Assembly: GCA_963763485.1 (NCBI GenBank)
Contig: CAVXOW010000005.1
Coordinates: 248,001-312,000 of the forward strand
Source: CAWCKS01 sp963763485
GTDB taxonomy: Bacteria; Pseudomonadota; Alphaproteobacteria; Rhizobiales; Xanthobacteraceae
Direction: 5' to 3'
Length of the DNA stretch: 64,000 nt
Below the pieces are notes generated by a model. It ran no database searches, was not told the DNA's origin, and saw nothing but the letters and a program-made list of their open reading frames with translations. The translations under genes were made by a program, and so were the position numbers. Shown here one piece after another: positions 25,934 through 36,478 of the stretch (position 1 is its first letter; the number at the start of each line of letters is the position of its first letter).

Positions 25934-27286
25934 ATGATGCGAGAGGCGGATTCTTCCCTCCCCCCTTGTGGGGGAGGGTTAGGGAGGGGGGTCCATCAAG
26001 GAACTTCGGCCTCGCAACTCGCGACCACCCCCACCCCTAAACCCTCCCCACAGGGGGGAGGGGAACGACTTGGTGCGCTCGGTGAGGCATCGACTACCAC
26101 GATCCCACTGACCGTTTTCCTCATCAGTGCGATCTTCGTCGCGCTGAACACCGTGCATCTCGCGGTGCTCTACGCGGTCGGCGAATGGATCAGGGATCGC
26201 GCCGGCCATTACATCCTTGCCGATTTCGTGACGCTGTGGTCGGCCGGCGCGCTGGTGCGCGAGGGCCAAGCAGTCGGAGTCTATGACTGGGAAATCGCCA
26301 AGCACGCCCAGGTCGTGGTGACCGGCACCGATTACACCGGCCATCTTGGCTTTCACTATCCGCCACCGTTCCTGTTCGTCGTTGCCGCGCTGGCCTATGT
26401 GCCGTTCGGCGTATCCTATGTCAGCTGGATCGTCCTGACCTTCGTGCCCTATGCCGCCGTGGTGCGCGCACTGGTGGGCAGGCCGATCGGCTGGTGGCTG
26501 GCGCTCGCTTTCCCGGCGCTGTTCTATAACTTCGTCATCGGCCAGAACGGCTGTCTCACCGCCGCACTGCTCGGCGCCACGCTGCTGTTCATCCCGACGC
26601 GGCCGATCCTCGCCGGCATCTGCCTTGGGCTGCTCACCTACAAGCCGCAATACGGTCCGCTGTTTCCGCTGGTGCTGATCGCGACCGGCCAATGGCGTGT
26701 GATCGTCACCGCCGCCGCGACCACGCTGGTGATCGCCGCCGCCTCATGGCTCGCTTTCGGCAGCGACACCTGGCTTGCCTTCTTCCGCTGGGCGCCGATG
26801 ACGCCGAGCTTCCTGACCAACGGCGAAGTCTATTTCGGCAAGATTCAAAGCATGCTCGGCTTCGTGCGGTTCGCCGGCGGCAGCGAGCGCGCGGCGTGGA
26901 TCGCGCACTGGAGCCTCGCCGCAACCGTCGCCGTCGCGCTTGCCTTTCTCTGGCGCAGCAGCGTGCGCTACGAACTGAAGGCCGCGGCGCTCGCGACCGG
27001 CGCAGTGCTCGCGACGCCTTACGTCTTCATGTACGACCTTGTCGTGCTGGCGGTACCGATGGCGCTGCTGGTTCGCCTCGGCTTCGATACTGGCTTCCGC
27101 CGCATCGAGCTCTATGCGTTGTGGATCGCCGCCGGCTTGCTGGTCGGCTTCGACGTCTTTATTGCGCCGGTCGGCTTCATCGCCGCGCTGGTGCTGGCCG
27201 GCCTGATTGCTGATCGTGCGCTCGTCGAGCTTGGCCTGGCACGGCCGCGTTCCGAACCGGTTCACACCCTCGGGGCTTCGTCATGA
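25934..27286 (+). CDS. GT87-type membrane glycosyltransferase with in-frame palindromic repeat
   Basis: This multi-pass protein of the GT87/DUF2029 family has H-Y-P-P-P-F-L-F-V-V, I-G-Q-N-G-C-L-T-A-A-L, G-L-L-T-Y-K-P-Q-Y-G and T-P-Y-V-F-M-Y-D-L-V. GT87 enzymes transfer sugars from polyprenyl phosphates on the outer face of the membrane. The likely start is the ATG at 25934 (1 bp after the GT2 stop). From codon 8 to about 43 the reading frame passes through a GC-rich palindromic repeat (25955-26063) without a stop, giving L-P-P-C-G-G-G-L-G-R-G ... P-S-P-Q-G-G-G-E. No start codon lies between the repeat and TM1, so the repeat is probably translated. Length is 450 residues against 402 for the next paralog. 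Confidence 0.85.
   Translation: MMREADSSLPPCGGGLGRGVHQGTSASQLATTPTPKPSPQGGGERLGALGEASTTTIPLTVFLISAIFVALNTVHLAVLYAVGEWIRDRAGHYILADFVTLWSAGALVREGQAVGVYDWEIAKHAQVVVTGTDYTGHLGFHYPPPFLFVVAALAYVPFGVSYVSWIVLTFVPYAAVVRALVGRPIGWWLALAFPALFYNFVIGQNGCLTAALLGATLLFIPTRPILAGICLGLLTYKPQYGPLFPLVLIATGQWRVIVTAAATTLVIAAASWLAFGSDTWLAFFRWAPMTPSFLTNGEVYFGKIQSMLGFVRFAGGSERAAWIAHWSLAATVAVALAFLWRSSVRYELKAAALATGAVLATPYVFMYDLVVLAVPMALLVRLGFDTGFRRIELYALWIAAGLLVGFDVFIAPVGFIAALVLAGLIADRALVELGLARPRSEPVHTLGASS
25955..26063 (+). repeat. GC-rich palindromic repeat inserted in a coding region
   Basis: Arms CCCTCCCCCCTTGTGGGGGA and the matching CCCTCCCCACAGGGGGGAGG enclose a central region with GGGTCCATCAAGGAACTTCG. Copies lie at 34982-35150 and 56176-56284. 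This copy keeps the downstream GT87 reading frame open. Confidence 0.88.
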
Positions 27287-28491
27287 ACGTCGCCGTCACC
27301 AGCGCGCGCGGCGCCTTGCCGGTCGGCGTCGTTTTCATCTTTGCGATCCTGATCACCGCGAACACGATCTGTCTGCCGGTGCTCTATCTCGTCGGCAACT
27401 GGATCGTCGGCAGCGACGGCCGCAACATTCTTGCCGACTTCGGCACGCTGTGGACGTCGGGCGTGCTTGTGCGCGATCATCACGCGGTGCTGGCCTACGA
27501 CTGGGACGCGGTCCGCCAGGCGATGATCGCCTTGACCGGCAATGATCATTTCGGCCGCTTCGGCTTCCACTATCCGCCACCGTTTCTGTTCGTGGTCGTA
27601 TTGCTGGCGCAGATCCCCTATCGGCTCTCGTTCGTGCTCTGGGTGATCGCCTCGACCATTCCCTACGCCGGCGTGGTGCGAGCACTCGTCGGCCGGCCGA
27701 TCGGCTGGGCTCTTGCAATGGCGTTTCCGGCGCTGTTCTTCAATTCGATCATCGGCCAGAACGGCTGCGTCACGGCGGCTTTGATCGGCGCCACGTTGCT
27801 GTTTCTGCCAACGCGTCCGGTGCTATCCGGCATTTGCCTGGGGTTGCTGACCTACAAGCCGCAATACGGTTTGTTGTTTCCGCTGGTGCTGGTTGCGACC
27901 GCACAGTGGCGCGCGGTGGCGTCGGCGGCGGTGACGACGGCTGCGCTGGGCGTCGCATCCTGGCTTGCCTTCGGCACCGAGACCTGGCTGGCGTTCCTGC
28001 AGCAGGTACCGGTGGCGTCGCAGGCTTTCCTGTCCAATGGCGAAGCGAACTTTGGCAAGATGCAAAGCCTGCTCGCGGTGGTGCGCTACGCGGGCGGCGG
28101 CGAAAACCTGGCGTGGGCCGTGCACTGGAGCTTTGCCGCGACCATCGCGGTCGCGCTGGTCGTGCTCTGGCGCTCGTCCGTGCGCTACGAGGTCAAGGCG
28201 GCGGCGCTGGCGCTCGGTGCCGTGCTCGCGACGCCCTATGTCTTTATGTACGACCTCGTGGTGCTGGCGATTCCTGTTGCGCTGATCGTGCGGCTTGGTC
28301 TGGAGACCGGCTTCCGCAAGAACGAGGTTTATGCGCTGGCCGCCGCCGGCGGGCTGTTGCTCAGCTTCTGCGTCATGACCGCGCCGGTGGGATTCGTCGC
28401 CTCCCTGGCGCTCGGCGGCGTGATCATCGATCGGGCACTTGAAGAAGCCCGCTGGATGCGCCCCGGGCGTGCGCTGTCCGCCGGGGCCTGA
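27283..28491 (+). CDS. GT87-type membrane glycosyltransferase, second paralog
   Basis: A 402-residue multi-pass protein strongly similar to the preceding gene along its length: H-Y-P-P-P-F-L-F-V-V, R-P-I-G-W-A-L-A-M-A-F-P-A-L-F, I-G-Q-N-G-C-V-T-A-A-L, and T-P-Y-V-F-M-Y-D-L-V are shared. It starts with only about 12 residues before TM1, which shows the usual N-terminus. The ATG overlaps the previous stop by 4 bp. With the GT2 upstream it forms a three-gene operon, likely for adding sugars to an envelope glycan or lipid. Acceptor and sugar are unknown. Confidence 0.88.
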   Translation: MNVAVTSARGALPVGVVFIFAILITANTICLPVLYLVGNWIVGSDGRNILADFGTLWTSGVLVRDHHAVLAYDWDAVRQAMIALTGNDHFGRFGFHYPPPFLFVVVLLAQIPYRLSFVLWVIASTIPYAGVVRALVGRPIGWALAMAFPALFFNSIIGQNGCVTAALIGATLLFLPTRPVLSGICLGLLTYKPQYGLLFPLVLVATAQWRAVASAAVTTAALGVASWLAFGTETWLAFLQQVPVASQAFLSNGEANFGKMQSLLAVVRYAGGGENLAWAVHWSFAATIAVALVVLWRSSVRYEVKAAALALGAVLATPYVFMYDLVVLAIPVALIVRLGLETGFRKNEVYALAAAGGLLLSFCVMTAPVGFVASLALGGVIIDRALEEARWMRPGRALSAGA

Positions 28492-28493
28492 GC

Positions 28494-29603
28494 TTACCTG
28501 CTCGCGGCAACCGGCTGGATACGGCTGCCGTCGGTCACCTCGTCAGGCACGTTGATCGCGACCTTGTCGCCCGGCTTGACACCATCGGAGACGGTGACGG
28601 TCGCGCCATCGGTGCTGGCGACCTTGATCGGCCTGAAGCGGACGGTTTCACCGTCGACCATTGCAATAGAGCTCTGATCGCTGCGCATCAGCAGCGCGGT
28701 GGCCGGGATCTGAGGCTGGCTGACCAGCGGCACGTGCAGGATCAGGTAGGCAAAGCTGCCGGGAATGAAGAAATTGTCCGAATTGTCGAGGTCGACCTGG
28801 ACCAGCATGGTGCGGGTCTTCTGGTCGAGTTCGCCGGTCATGCGCGAGACCGCCGCGGTTTTCTTGCGCTCCGGATTGCTGGCGTCCGAGACCTGGACGG
28901 CGTCGCCGACGTGGACGAACGGTGCATCGACCTGCTGCACATAGGCGTAGATCCGCACCTTGCTGTCGTCGGAGATCGTCAGCATCGGCAGCGCGCTGGT
29001 CACGTTGGTCTGCGCGTTGGTGATCAGCGCGCCGGGATCGACAAAGCGCGCGGTGACGCGGCCGCCGAACGGCGCGCGCACCGTCTGATAGGAGCGCTGG
29101 GTCTCCAGCACGGCGACGGTGTTCTCGGCGATCGTCGCGTCGGTCTCGGCCTGGTTCAACGCCACCTGGGTGGCGATTCCCTTGGCAAAGAGCTCGTGGG
29201 TGCGGTCGCGATTGCGGCGCTTGTTGGCGAGATCGGCCGAGGCGCCGGTGTATTGCTGCTCGAGCTCCGGCGATTCGATGAAGGCGAGGACCTGTCCGGC
29301 CTCGACCTTGTCGCCCTTGTCGACGGAAATCGTCTTCAGATAGCCGGCGACCTTGCCGTAGAGCGTCGTGGTCGCGCCGGACCGAAGATCGCCGAGCAGC
29401 TTGATCGTTCGCTCGGTCGGACCGGCGGTGGCTGCCACCACCTCGATCCGCGGTCCACGCGCGGCGTGTGCCGCGCGCGCTTCGCGCACCGCCGCAATTT
29501 CACCGGAGCGGGACAGGTAGAAATAGCCGACGCTGAGGGCGGCGGCGACGACCGCGCCGACTCCGATCAGATAGATCCGCGTCGGGCGCCTGGGCTTATC
29601 CAT
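28494..29603 (-). CDS. RND efflux periplasmic adaptor (MFP) subunit
   Basis: A 369-residue membrane-fusion protein with an N-terminal anchor helix (Y-L-I-G-V-G-A-V-V-A-A-A-L-S-V-G). The lipoyl half-motifs are G-K-V-A-G-Y-L-K-T-I-S-V-D-K-G-D-K-V and T-V-R-A-P-F-G-G-R-V-T-A-R, with a helical hairpin between them. Beta-barrel and membrane-proximal domains end P-G-D-K-V-A-I-N-V-P. It links the inner-membrane pump to an outer-membrane channel, for which no gene is seen here. I chose the ATG at 29603; it overlaps the end of the RND pump gene by 8 bp. The gene order (pump, then adaptor) is slightly unusual. Confidence 0.9.
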   Translation of the reverse strand: MDKPRRPTRIYLIGVGAVVAAALSVGYFYLSRSGEIAAVREARAAHAARGPRIEVVAATAGPTERTIKLLGDLRSGATTTLYGKVAGYLKTISVDKGDKVEAGQVLAFIESPELEQQYTGASADLANKRRNRDRTHELFAKGIATQVALNQAETDATIAENTVAVLETQRSYQTVRAPFGGRVTARFVDPGALITNAQTNVTSALPMLTISDDSKVRIYAYVQQVDAPFVHVGDAVQVSDASNPERKKTAAVSRMTGELDQKTRTMLVQVDLDNSDNFFIPGSFAYLILHVPLVSQPQIPATALLMRSDQSSIAMVDGETVRFRPIKVASTDGATVTVSDGVKPGDKVAINVPDEVTDGSRIQPVAASR

Positions 29604-32600
29604 GAACGGTTTCTCCGGTCGCAGCACCGGCCGATTCCTCGGCGAAGCGCTGATCGAGCATATGCAGCGAAGGATGCTTGCGACGCAACAGGGTGTAGAA
29701 GATCGGAACGAGGAACAGCGTCGCAAAGGTCGCCGCGGTCAAACCGCCGATCACCGCGCGGCCAAGCGGCGCGTTCTGCTCGCCGGCTTCGCCAAGTCCG
29801 AGCGCCATCGGCACCATGCCGATGATCATGGCGAGCGCCGTCATCAGGATCGGCCGCAACCGGGTCGAGCCGGCCTCGATCACCGCGTCAAACGGCGACA
29901 GTCCTGGATCGCGCACGCGCAAATCATTGGCGAAGCTGACGACCAGGATCGAGTTCGACACCGAGATGCCGATCGTCATGATCGTACCCATCAGCGACAC
30001 GACGTTGATGGTCGTGCCGGTCAGCGCCAGCATCCAGACGATGCCGATCAGTGCGCCCGGCACCGCCATCATGATGATGAAGGGATCGAGCCATGACTGG
30101 AACAGCACCACCAGCACGGCATAGACCAGCACCACGGCCAGCACGAGCCCGAGCGCCAGCAGCCGGAAGGACGTCTCCATCACTTCGTTTTGTCCGCGCA
30201 GCGTGATCTTCGTCGTCGACGGCAAGTCCTTCTGCACGTCGGCGATCGCCTGCTTGATCTCGGCTGCAGTCGAACCGAGGTCGCGGCCTTCGATGTTGGC
30301 GGCGACGTCGATCACGCGCTGGATGGTGTAGTGGTTGATCGAATTCATGCTCGAGCCCGGACGGATGCTGGCGATGTCGCCGATCCGCGTCACCTGGGCG
30401 CCGGGTATTGCCGCCGGCGCAGCTGCGGAGGCCTGTGTCGCCATGGTCGCAGCGGCGGGATTGGCAGGGAAAGCCAGGATGTCGTTGACGGTCTCGAGCT
30501 TATCGACCGACGTGTTGACGGCGACGAAGTAGTTCACGCCGTTCTGCGGGTTGAGATAGTAGGTCGGCGCGGTTTGCGACGAGCCCGACAGCGACGTCAG
30601 CAGGTTGTTGGCGACGTCGCGCTGCGAAATGCCGAACTCGACCGCGCGCTGCCGATCGACGTCGAGCCGCAGCGTCGGAAAATCCAGCACCTGCGTGACG
30701 TGGGCGTCGGCCACGCCCGGAATGCGTTTCAAGGCCGACAGCAGCTTCTGGCCCGTGGCATAGCCGCGCTGCAGGTTGGCGTCCTGGATCTGGATATCGA
30801 CCGGCGCCGAGAGGCCGAAGTTCAGCACCTGGCTGACGATGTCGGCGGTTTGAAAATAGAAGATCGAGCCAGGAAAATCGTTGGCCAGTTTGTCGCGGAT
30901 GATCTTCTTGTAGTCGTCGGACGGCCGGTGCGGTTCGCGCAGCGAGATCAGCAACTCGGCGTCCGCGCCACTGACGTTGTCCGAAGGCACGAAGGCAAGG
31001 TTGAACCCGAACGGCACGCCGATCATCGCGTTGATGGTGCGAAGCTCGGCCGGCGGGATGACGTCACGGATGCGCTGCTCGACGTCGACCAGGATCTTTT
31101 CGGTGCTGTCGAGGCGATTGCCTTTCGGCGCGCGAACGTGAAGTTTGATGATGCCGACGTCGGCGCCGGGGAAGAAATCGGTGCCGACGATCGGCGCCAG
31201 TGCGCCGGTGATCAGGATCAGCAGCCCGACGCACGCCAGGATGAAGCGCCGTTGCGCCAGTACGGCTTGCAAGGTTTTGGTGTAGCCGTCGCGCAGCCGA
31301 TCGAACGCGCGATCGAAGCGGACGGCGAGGCGAGCGCCCCATCCGGGCGCTGCGCTTGCGCCGTCGTGATGCTCGTCGACGAGCAGCTGCCGCGCGAACG
31401 CCGGCACCACCGTGAACGACAGCACGAACGAGGCCAGCATCGACAGCACGACCGTGATGGCGAGCGGAATGAACAGGAAGCGGGCCGGGCCGGTCAGCAG
31501 CACGACCGGGAAGAACACGATGCAGATGCACAGCGTCGCCACCGTGAGCGGCTGAATGACCTCGCTCGAGCCGTCGAGGATCGCGACCGTCAGCGGCTTG
31601 CCGAGCGTCTGGTTGCGATGGATGTTCTCCATCACCACGGTCGCGTTGTCGACCAGCATGCCGATCGCCAGCGCAAGTCCACCCAGCGTCATCAGGTTGA
31701 TCGTTTGCCCGGTCAGGAACAGGCCGACGATGCCGGCGAAGATCGACAGCGGAATCGAGATCGCGACCACGACCGTATTCCGCCAGCTGCCGAGGAAGAC
31801 GAGGATCATCAGCGACACCAGCGCCGACGACACCAGTGCCTCCTTGATGACGTTGAGGACCGCGGCGCGAACGAATATGGACTGGTCAAAATCCATCTTC
31901 AGGTTGATGCCGCTCGGCGCGCTCTCCTGGATTTCCGGCAGCAGGTCCCTGATCGAGTCGACCACGGCAAGCGTCGACGCCGTCGAGTTCTTGAGGATGG
32001 GCAGGAATGCCGCGCGCTGGCCGTTGATGCGCACGATGTTGGTCTGCTGTGCAATAGCTGTCGCTGACGTTGGCGACGTCGCTCAACAGCACCGGCACGC
32101 CTTCGCGAACCCCGATCGGGAGGTCGTTGAACTGCGAGACCAGTTGCGGGCTGGAGTTGATCTGGACGTTGTATTCCTTCGGACCGATCCGCGCGATGCC
32201 GGCCGGGATGATGACATTGGCCGAGCCCAGTGCATTGACGACGTCCATCGCCGAAAGGCCCTTGGCTGAAGCCTTGGCGCTGTCGACCTCGACGATGATC
32301 TGGCGGTGCTTGCCGCCATAGGCGCTCGGGATCGAGGTCCCGGGAACCGTGAACAACCGTGCGCGCAGAAAATTGTTGGCCCAGTCGGACAGCTGCTGCT
32401 CGGGGCGCGTCTTGCTGTCGAGCGTGACCTGCACCACCGGCACATTGGATGCGTTGAACTGGATGATGTTCGGCGGCGACATTCCGGGCGGCGCAATGCG
32501 CAGGATCGCGTTGCTCTGCGCCGAGATCTGCGCAATCGCGCTGCCGATGTCGCTGCCCTGCTGGAAGTAGATTTTCAGGATGCCGGTGCCGGGAATGGAG

Positions 32601-32855
32601 AGCAACTCGATGTGATCGATGCCGTTCACCGTGGTCGAGTAGGCGCGCTCCGAGATCAGGACAACGCGCCGCTCCATGTCTTCGGCGCTCAGCCCGATGA
32701 TAGCTCCAGGCCACGAAGACGACGGGGATATCGATCGACGGAAAGATGTCGACCAGCATGCGCGATACCGACAGGGTGCCCATCAGCATGATGAGCAATG
32801 CGGAGATCGCCATCGTATAGGGCCGTCGCAGCGCAGTGCGCACGAGGCTTATCAT
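29596..32855 (-). pseudogene. RND efflux pump (AcrB/HAE1-like), frameshifted twice
   Basis: An RND inner-membrane pump of about 1,080 residues if repaired. Segment one starts M-I-S-L-V-R-T-A-L-R-R-P at 32855 and covers TM1 (V-F-V-A-W-S-Y). A frame change near 32700 leads to S-A-E-D-M-E-R-R-V and the porter domain. A second, near 32050-32055, leads to N-I-V-R-I-N-G-Q-R and the rest: TM2-6 with G-G-L-A-L-A-I-G-M-L-V-D-N-A (the proton-relay Asp pair region) and the second half to 29596. It would export hydrophobic compounds using the proton gradient. Both indels are single-base and the flanking sequence is well conserved, so a sequencing error is a real possibility. Confidence 0.85.
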
Positions 32856-33187
32856 TCAGACCCCCCTGCCGTAGGCCGGCATTGTCGTTCCGCGCTTTTT
32901 TTGCGCGGCGGGGTGCCGGATGCGAATGCCACCACATTGCGGCACGGCTCCCTGTCGTTTCGCGGCGACGCGATGCGGCAGCTCCCGCACCTAAAATCCG
33001 CTAAAACGCGCCTGCTTTCAAGGCGATTGGGGGGACGCAGGATTGCGAGAAGTTAATGCAGGGCCGGCTGCATATTGTTGCAGCGCGTTATGAAAATTGC
33101 CTCGCCGAGCGTCCTGGAGCGGGGTGAGTTTGTCTCGAATCGCAACCGTTTTCTCCGCGGGAATGACCGGAGCTAAATCATCACGCT
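32856..33187. other. Intergenic region (332 bp)
   Basis: It lies between the end of an acyl-CoA dehydrogenase gene and the start of the RND pump, both on the minus strand, so it should hold the pump promoter. I see no gene and no clear operator. Confidence 0.45.
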
Positions 33188-34961
33188 CTAACGCGAGGCG
33201 AGGAAGGCGCTAACCCGGCTTGCCGCGACCGGCTGATCGCCGAACAGCAGGTCGGCGATCTCCTGTTCTCGGGCGCCCGACACGATCGCATAGGGATCCG
33301 TCGGCGTCAGGTGATGGTCGACCACCAGCTTCGACAGCAACAGCCGCCGCGCATCGCCGTTGCGCTCGGCAAGCTGCGCGCCCTCCCACGCCAGCGTCAC
33401 CGCGCTGGCCGTGTGATAAAGCAGGGTGGTGGCGCGCCGTGCATCGCCTTCATTCTCGGACGATGACGCAACCGTCGCAGCAAACTGGATCGCGCGATCG
33501 ACGGCGTGCCTCAGCGTATCACGATAGCCCTGCGGGATTGCCCCGGACTCTTTCAACCGCGCATACAGGTCGGCTGCGAGCGCTGAACTCTGCGCCGTGG
33601 CGGCCGATCGCGCGGGTGATGGCGTCCAGCGCCACGATGTTGCTGGTGCCTTCCCAGATCGAGCCGAGATAGGAATCGCGCAGCACCCGCGCCGAGGCGA
33701 ATTCCTCGACATAGCCGATGCCGCCGCGCATCTCGAGCGCGTCGCCGCAGACTTTTCGCGCATCGCGGGTCGAGCGGAATTTCAGCGTCGGCGTCAGGAT
33801 GCGCAGCAACAGCGCCGCTTCCTGGCTGCCGGCCTGCTCGGCGCGATCGAGCGTCGACGCGGTGACAAAGCACAGCGACAGCGCCTGCTCCAGCGGCACC
33901 AGCAGCTTGAGCAACTGCCGCCGCGCCAGCGGCAGGTCGATGATGCGGTGGCCGAACGCGGTACGCCCGCGCGCCACGGTCAGCGCGTCGTGCATGGCGC
34001 GGCGCATCAGCGCCGTCGACTTCACGCCGTTCGACAGCCTGGACCAGTTCACCATTTCGGCCATCTGCACGAAACCACGGTCGAGGTTGCCGACTGCGTA
34101 CGCAACCGCGCCTTCGAGCTTGATCTCGCCCGACGCCATCGAGCGGGTGCCGAGCTTGTCCTTGAGCCGCACGATCCGATAGGAATTCGGTGAGCCGTCG
34201 TCGAGCGTGCGCGGCAACAGGAACAGGCCAACGCCTCGTGTGCCGCCGGGTGCGCCTTCCGGCCGCGCCAGCATCATCGCCACCTTGGCATCGGCGTTGG
34301 AGCAGAACCATTTTTCGCCCGTGAGCCGCCAGTGATCGCCATCGCGCACGGCGGTGGTGGTCAGCTTGCCGACATCGGAGCCACCTTCCTTCTCCGTCAT
34401 GAACTGCGCGCCCTGCGTCAGCTTGGTCATGTCGGTCTGGGTCAGGCCGTCGAGATATCTTGCCTTCAGCTTGGCGTCGCCGAAGCGCGACAGCAGCATC
34501 GCCGCGCCGTCGGTGACGTTGATCGGGCAGCCAAGTCCGAACTCGGCCTGGTTGAAGAGATAGGTGAAGGCGTGCTTGGCGGCAGCAGGATAGGTGTCCG
34601 GCCAGCCCAGAATGCCCTTGCGATGCGACATCGCGTGGATGCCGAACTGGCCGTAGGCCGCGTTCTCGAGTTCGCGATAGGCCGGATGATATTCGATCCA
34701 TTGCACGTCGCGGCCGAAGCGGTCGCGCGGATGCAGCACCGGCGGATGGCGGTCGGCAAGCCGCGCGCAGGTATCGAGGTGATCACCGGCCAACGCGCCG
34801 AGCCGATCAAGATGCGGGATGATGTGGGTGACAAGCTTTTCCGGCAGATGAATCTGCAGGAGATCGCTGAGCGATTGATCGGCGCGGAAGAAATTGAGGC
34901 CGGTGGTGTCGGGCGCGATGGCGTCGGAGGCGTTGCGGGGCTTGGCTTGTACGGCTGTCAT
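33188..34961 (-). pseudogene. AidB-like acyl-CoA dehydrogenase, frameshifted
   Basis: A large acyl-CoA dehydrogenase (about 590 residues if repaired). FAD/substrate motifs are visible: L-T-Q-G-A-Q-F-M-T-E-K-E-G-G-S-D, L-T-G-E-K-W-F-C-S-N-A-D-A, and G-G-I-G-Y-V-E-E ... W-E-G-T-S-N-I-V. The C-terminal extension and length match the AidB/isovaleryl-type clade, members of which bind DNA or act on branched acyl-CoAs. A frame change near 33580-33600 separates A-I-T-R-A-I-G-R-H-G-A from A-L-A-A-D-L-Y-A-R-L-K-E-S-G, which runs to 33188. The start is ATG 34961 or GTG 34967, after a GAGGTGG site. Confidence 0.83.
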
Positions 34962-34981
34962 GGCCACCTCGGTGATTGTTG

Positions 34982-35150
34982 CTCCCTCCCCCCTTGTGGG
35001 GGAGGGCGGGGAGGGGGGTCGTTCGAGGGACTGCGGCCTCGCAACTCGCTACCACCCCCACCCCTAACCCCTCCCCACCGCAAGTCGGGCTTGCCCGACT
35101 TGCAAATCGTGATGCGAAACTCGGGCAAGCCCGAGTTTCCAGGGGAGGGG
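34982..35150. repeat. GC-rich palindromic repeat with a second repeat nested inside
   Basis: The outer part matches the 25955 and 56176 copies (CCCTCCCCCCTTGTGGGGGA ... CCCCTCCCCAC). Near its right end about 60 bp (35080-35138) are inserted, consisting of palindromes GCAAGTCGGGC/GCCCGACTTGC and AACTCGGGC/GCCCGAGTT, after which the outer arm resumes (AGGGGAGGGG). Confidence 0.8.
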
Positions 35151-35205
35151 AACGCGCCCCGACGCCTTGGCGAGTGCGTGCGCAATCGCACAGCGCCTTC
35201 AAGCG

Positions 35206-36360
35206 CTAAGGTTTCTTCTTCTGTAATTGTACCACGGACGCGGAGGCGGCAAGGCTCAATCCGAGCAGGACGAACACGCTGCCGATGCCGGCGGCGGCCG
35301 CCACGAGGCTCGCCAGGAACGGCACGACGAAAACCCCGATGCGGTTGCCGACCATCCGCACCGAGTTGGACATCCCGAGCATTTCCGGCTTGGTGATCGC
35401 CATCAGCCCGGCGATCGAGATCGTCACCGAGATGCCGAGCGCAAAGCCCGTCAGCGCGATGGTCGCGTACATCAGCGCGATCGGCATGACGATCGCGAGC
35501 CCGCAATAGCCGGCGGCGCTGGCGAAGGTCGAGATCGCGGCAAGACGCCAGGTGCCCATCTTCGCATACAGCCGAGAGAACGAGAACCGCGCCACCATCG
35601 AGGCTGCGGCACGCACCGCCAGCAGCCGGCCGACATCATCGACCGAGGTACCGCGCGCTGCTCCCAGCAGCGGCATGTAGATCACGATCAGATCCTGCGC
35701 GACCACGCTGACGATGCCGATCGTGAACAGCCCGCCATAGCCGGGTGCCGAGACGACGTCGCGCAACGCGACCGGCTTGCCGTCGCCCGCCTTTGCTATG
35801 ATCTTCTTGCTCGGCCGCAGGAACAGCGAACTCGCCATCTGCAGCCCGCACAACGAGAGGCCGATGCCGAACAGGAATGCGGTCGGCGGGATCGCCGCAG
35901 CGCCGCCGGTAAAGCCGACGATGTAGGAGCCCAGCCCCTGGCCGATGGCGTTGGCGACCATGTAGTTGCCGACCATCTTTTCCATCATGCCCGGGCCTTC
36001 CCGCCGCGCGCACAGCACCTGCAGGCCGACTGTCATCACCATGTGGGAGGCGCCGAGCACGGCAGTAAAGAGAATCAGCGTGAGCTGCGATTCGGCAACG
36101 AGGAAGCCGGCGCAACTCAAGATCATCAGCGCGGCGCCGTACCAGACCGCCCGGGCGTCGTTGCCTTTGTCGATGTAGCGGCCGAGCGCAACCGCCATCG
36201 CGATCGGCAGGATCGAGAACGCAGCCGCGATGATGCCGATGCCGACCACGGAAATGCCGAGTTCGACCGCGCGATACGATGTCGTAACACGGACCAGCGT
36301 GACGATCGTCTGCTCGAGGAACGATGTCGCCATCAAGGCTATGACGAAGTTGATGTTCAT
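35206..36360 (-). CDS. MFS transporter
   Basis: A 384-residue major-facilitator carrier. Hydrophobic helices alternate with the loop A-L-G-R-Y-I-D-K-G-N-D-A-R after TM2 and R-L-Y-A-K-M-G in the second half. The spacing suggests 12 helices. No substrate-defining motif is visible. The ATG at 36360 follows AAGGAC. It is monocistronic by position, flanked on both sides by palindromic repeats. A drug-exporter or metabolite-uptake role cannot be separated from the sequence. Confidence 0.85.
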   Translation of the reverse strand: MNINFVIALMATSFLEQTIVTLVRVTTSYRAVELGISVVGIGIIAAAFSILPIAMAVALGRYIDKGNDARAVWYGAALMILSCAGFLVAESQLTLILFTAVLGASHMVMTVGLQVLCARREGPGMMEKMVGNYMVANAIGQGLGSYIVGFTGGAAAIPPTAFLFGIGLSLCGLQMASSLFLRPSKKIIAKAGDGKPVALRDVVSAPGYGGLFTIGIVSVVAQDLIVIYMPLLGAARGTSVDDVGRLLAVRAAASMVARFSFSRLYAKMGTWRLAAISTFASAAGYCGLAIVMPIALMYATIALTGFALGISVTISIAGLMAITKPEMLGMSNSVRMVGNRIGVFVVPFLASLVAAAAGIGSVFVLLGLSLAASASVVQLQKKKP

Positions 36361-36478
36361 TGTCCTTGTGGCGACTCCGGCGACCGCAAGGTCGCATCAA
36401 AGCCGTGCTCTGACCATTGGCGCGGGAGACATGTTTCCATGCGCAGGGCGGGGGTGCGGTATTTGGAACGCGCGTATG

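Noticed and set aside
30190..32067. A 625-codon open frame on the plus strand opposite the RND pump
   Set aside because: It is an antisense shadow with Arg/Gln/His-rich composition and no family features; the minus strand encodes clear RND motifs.
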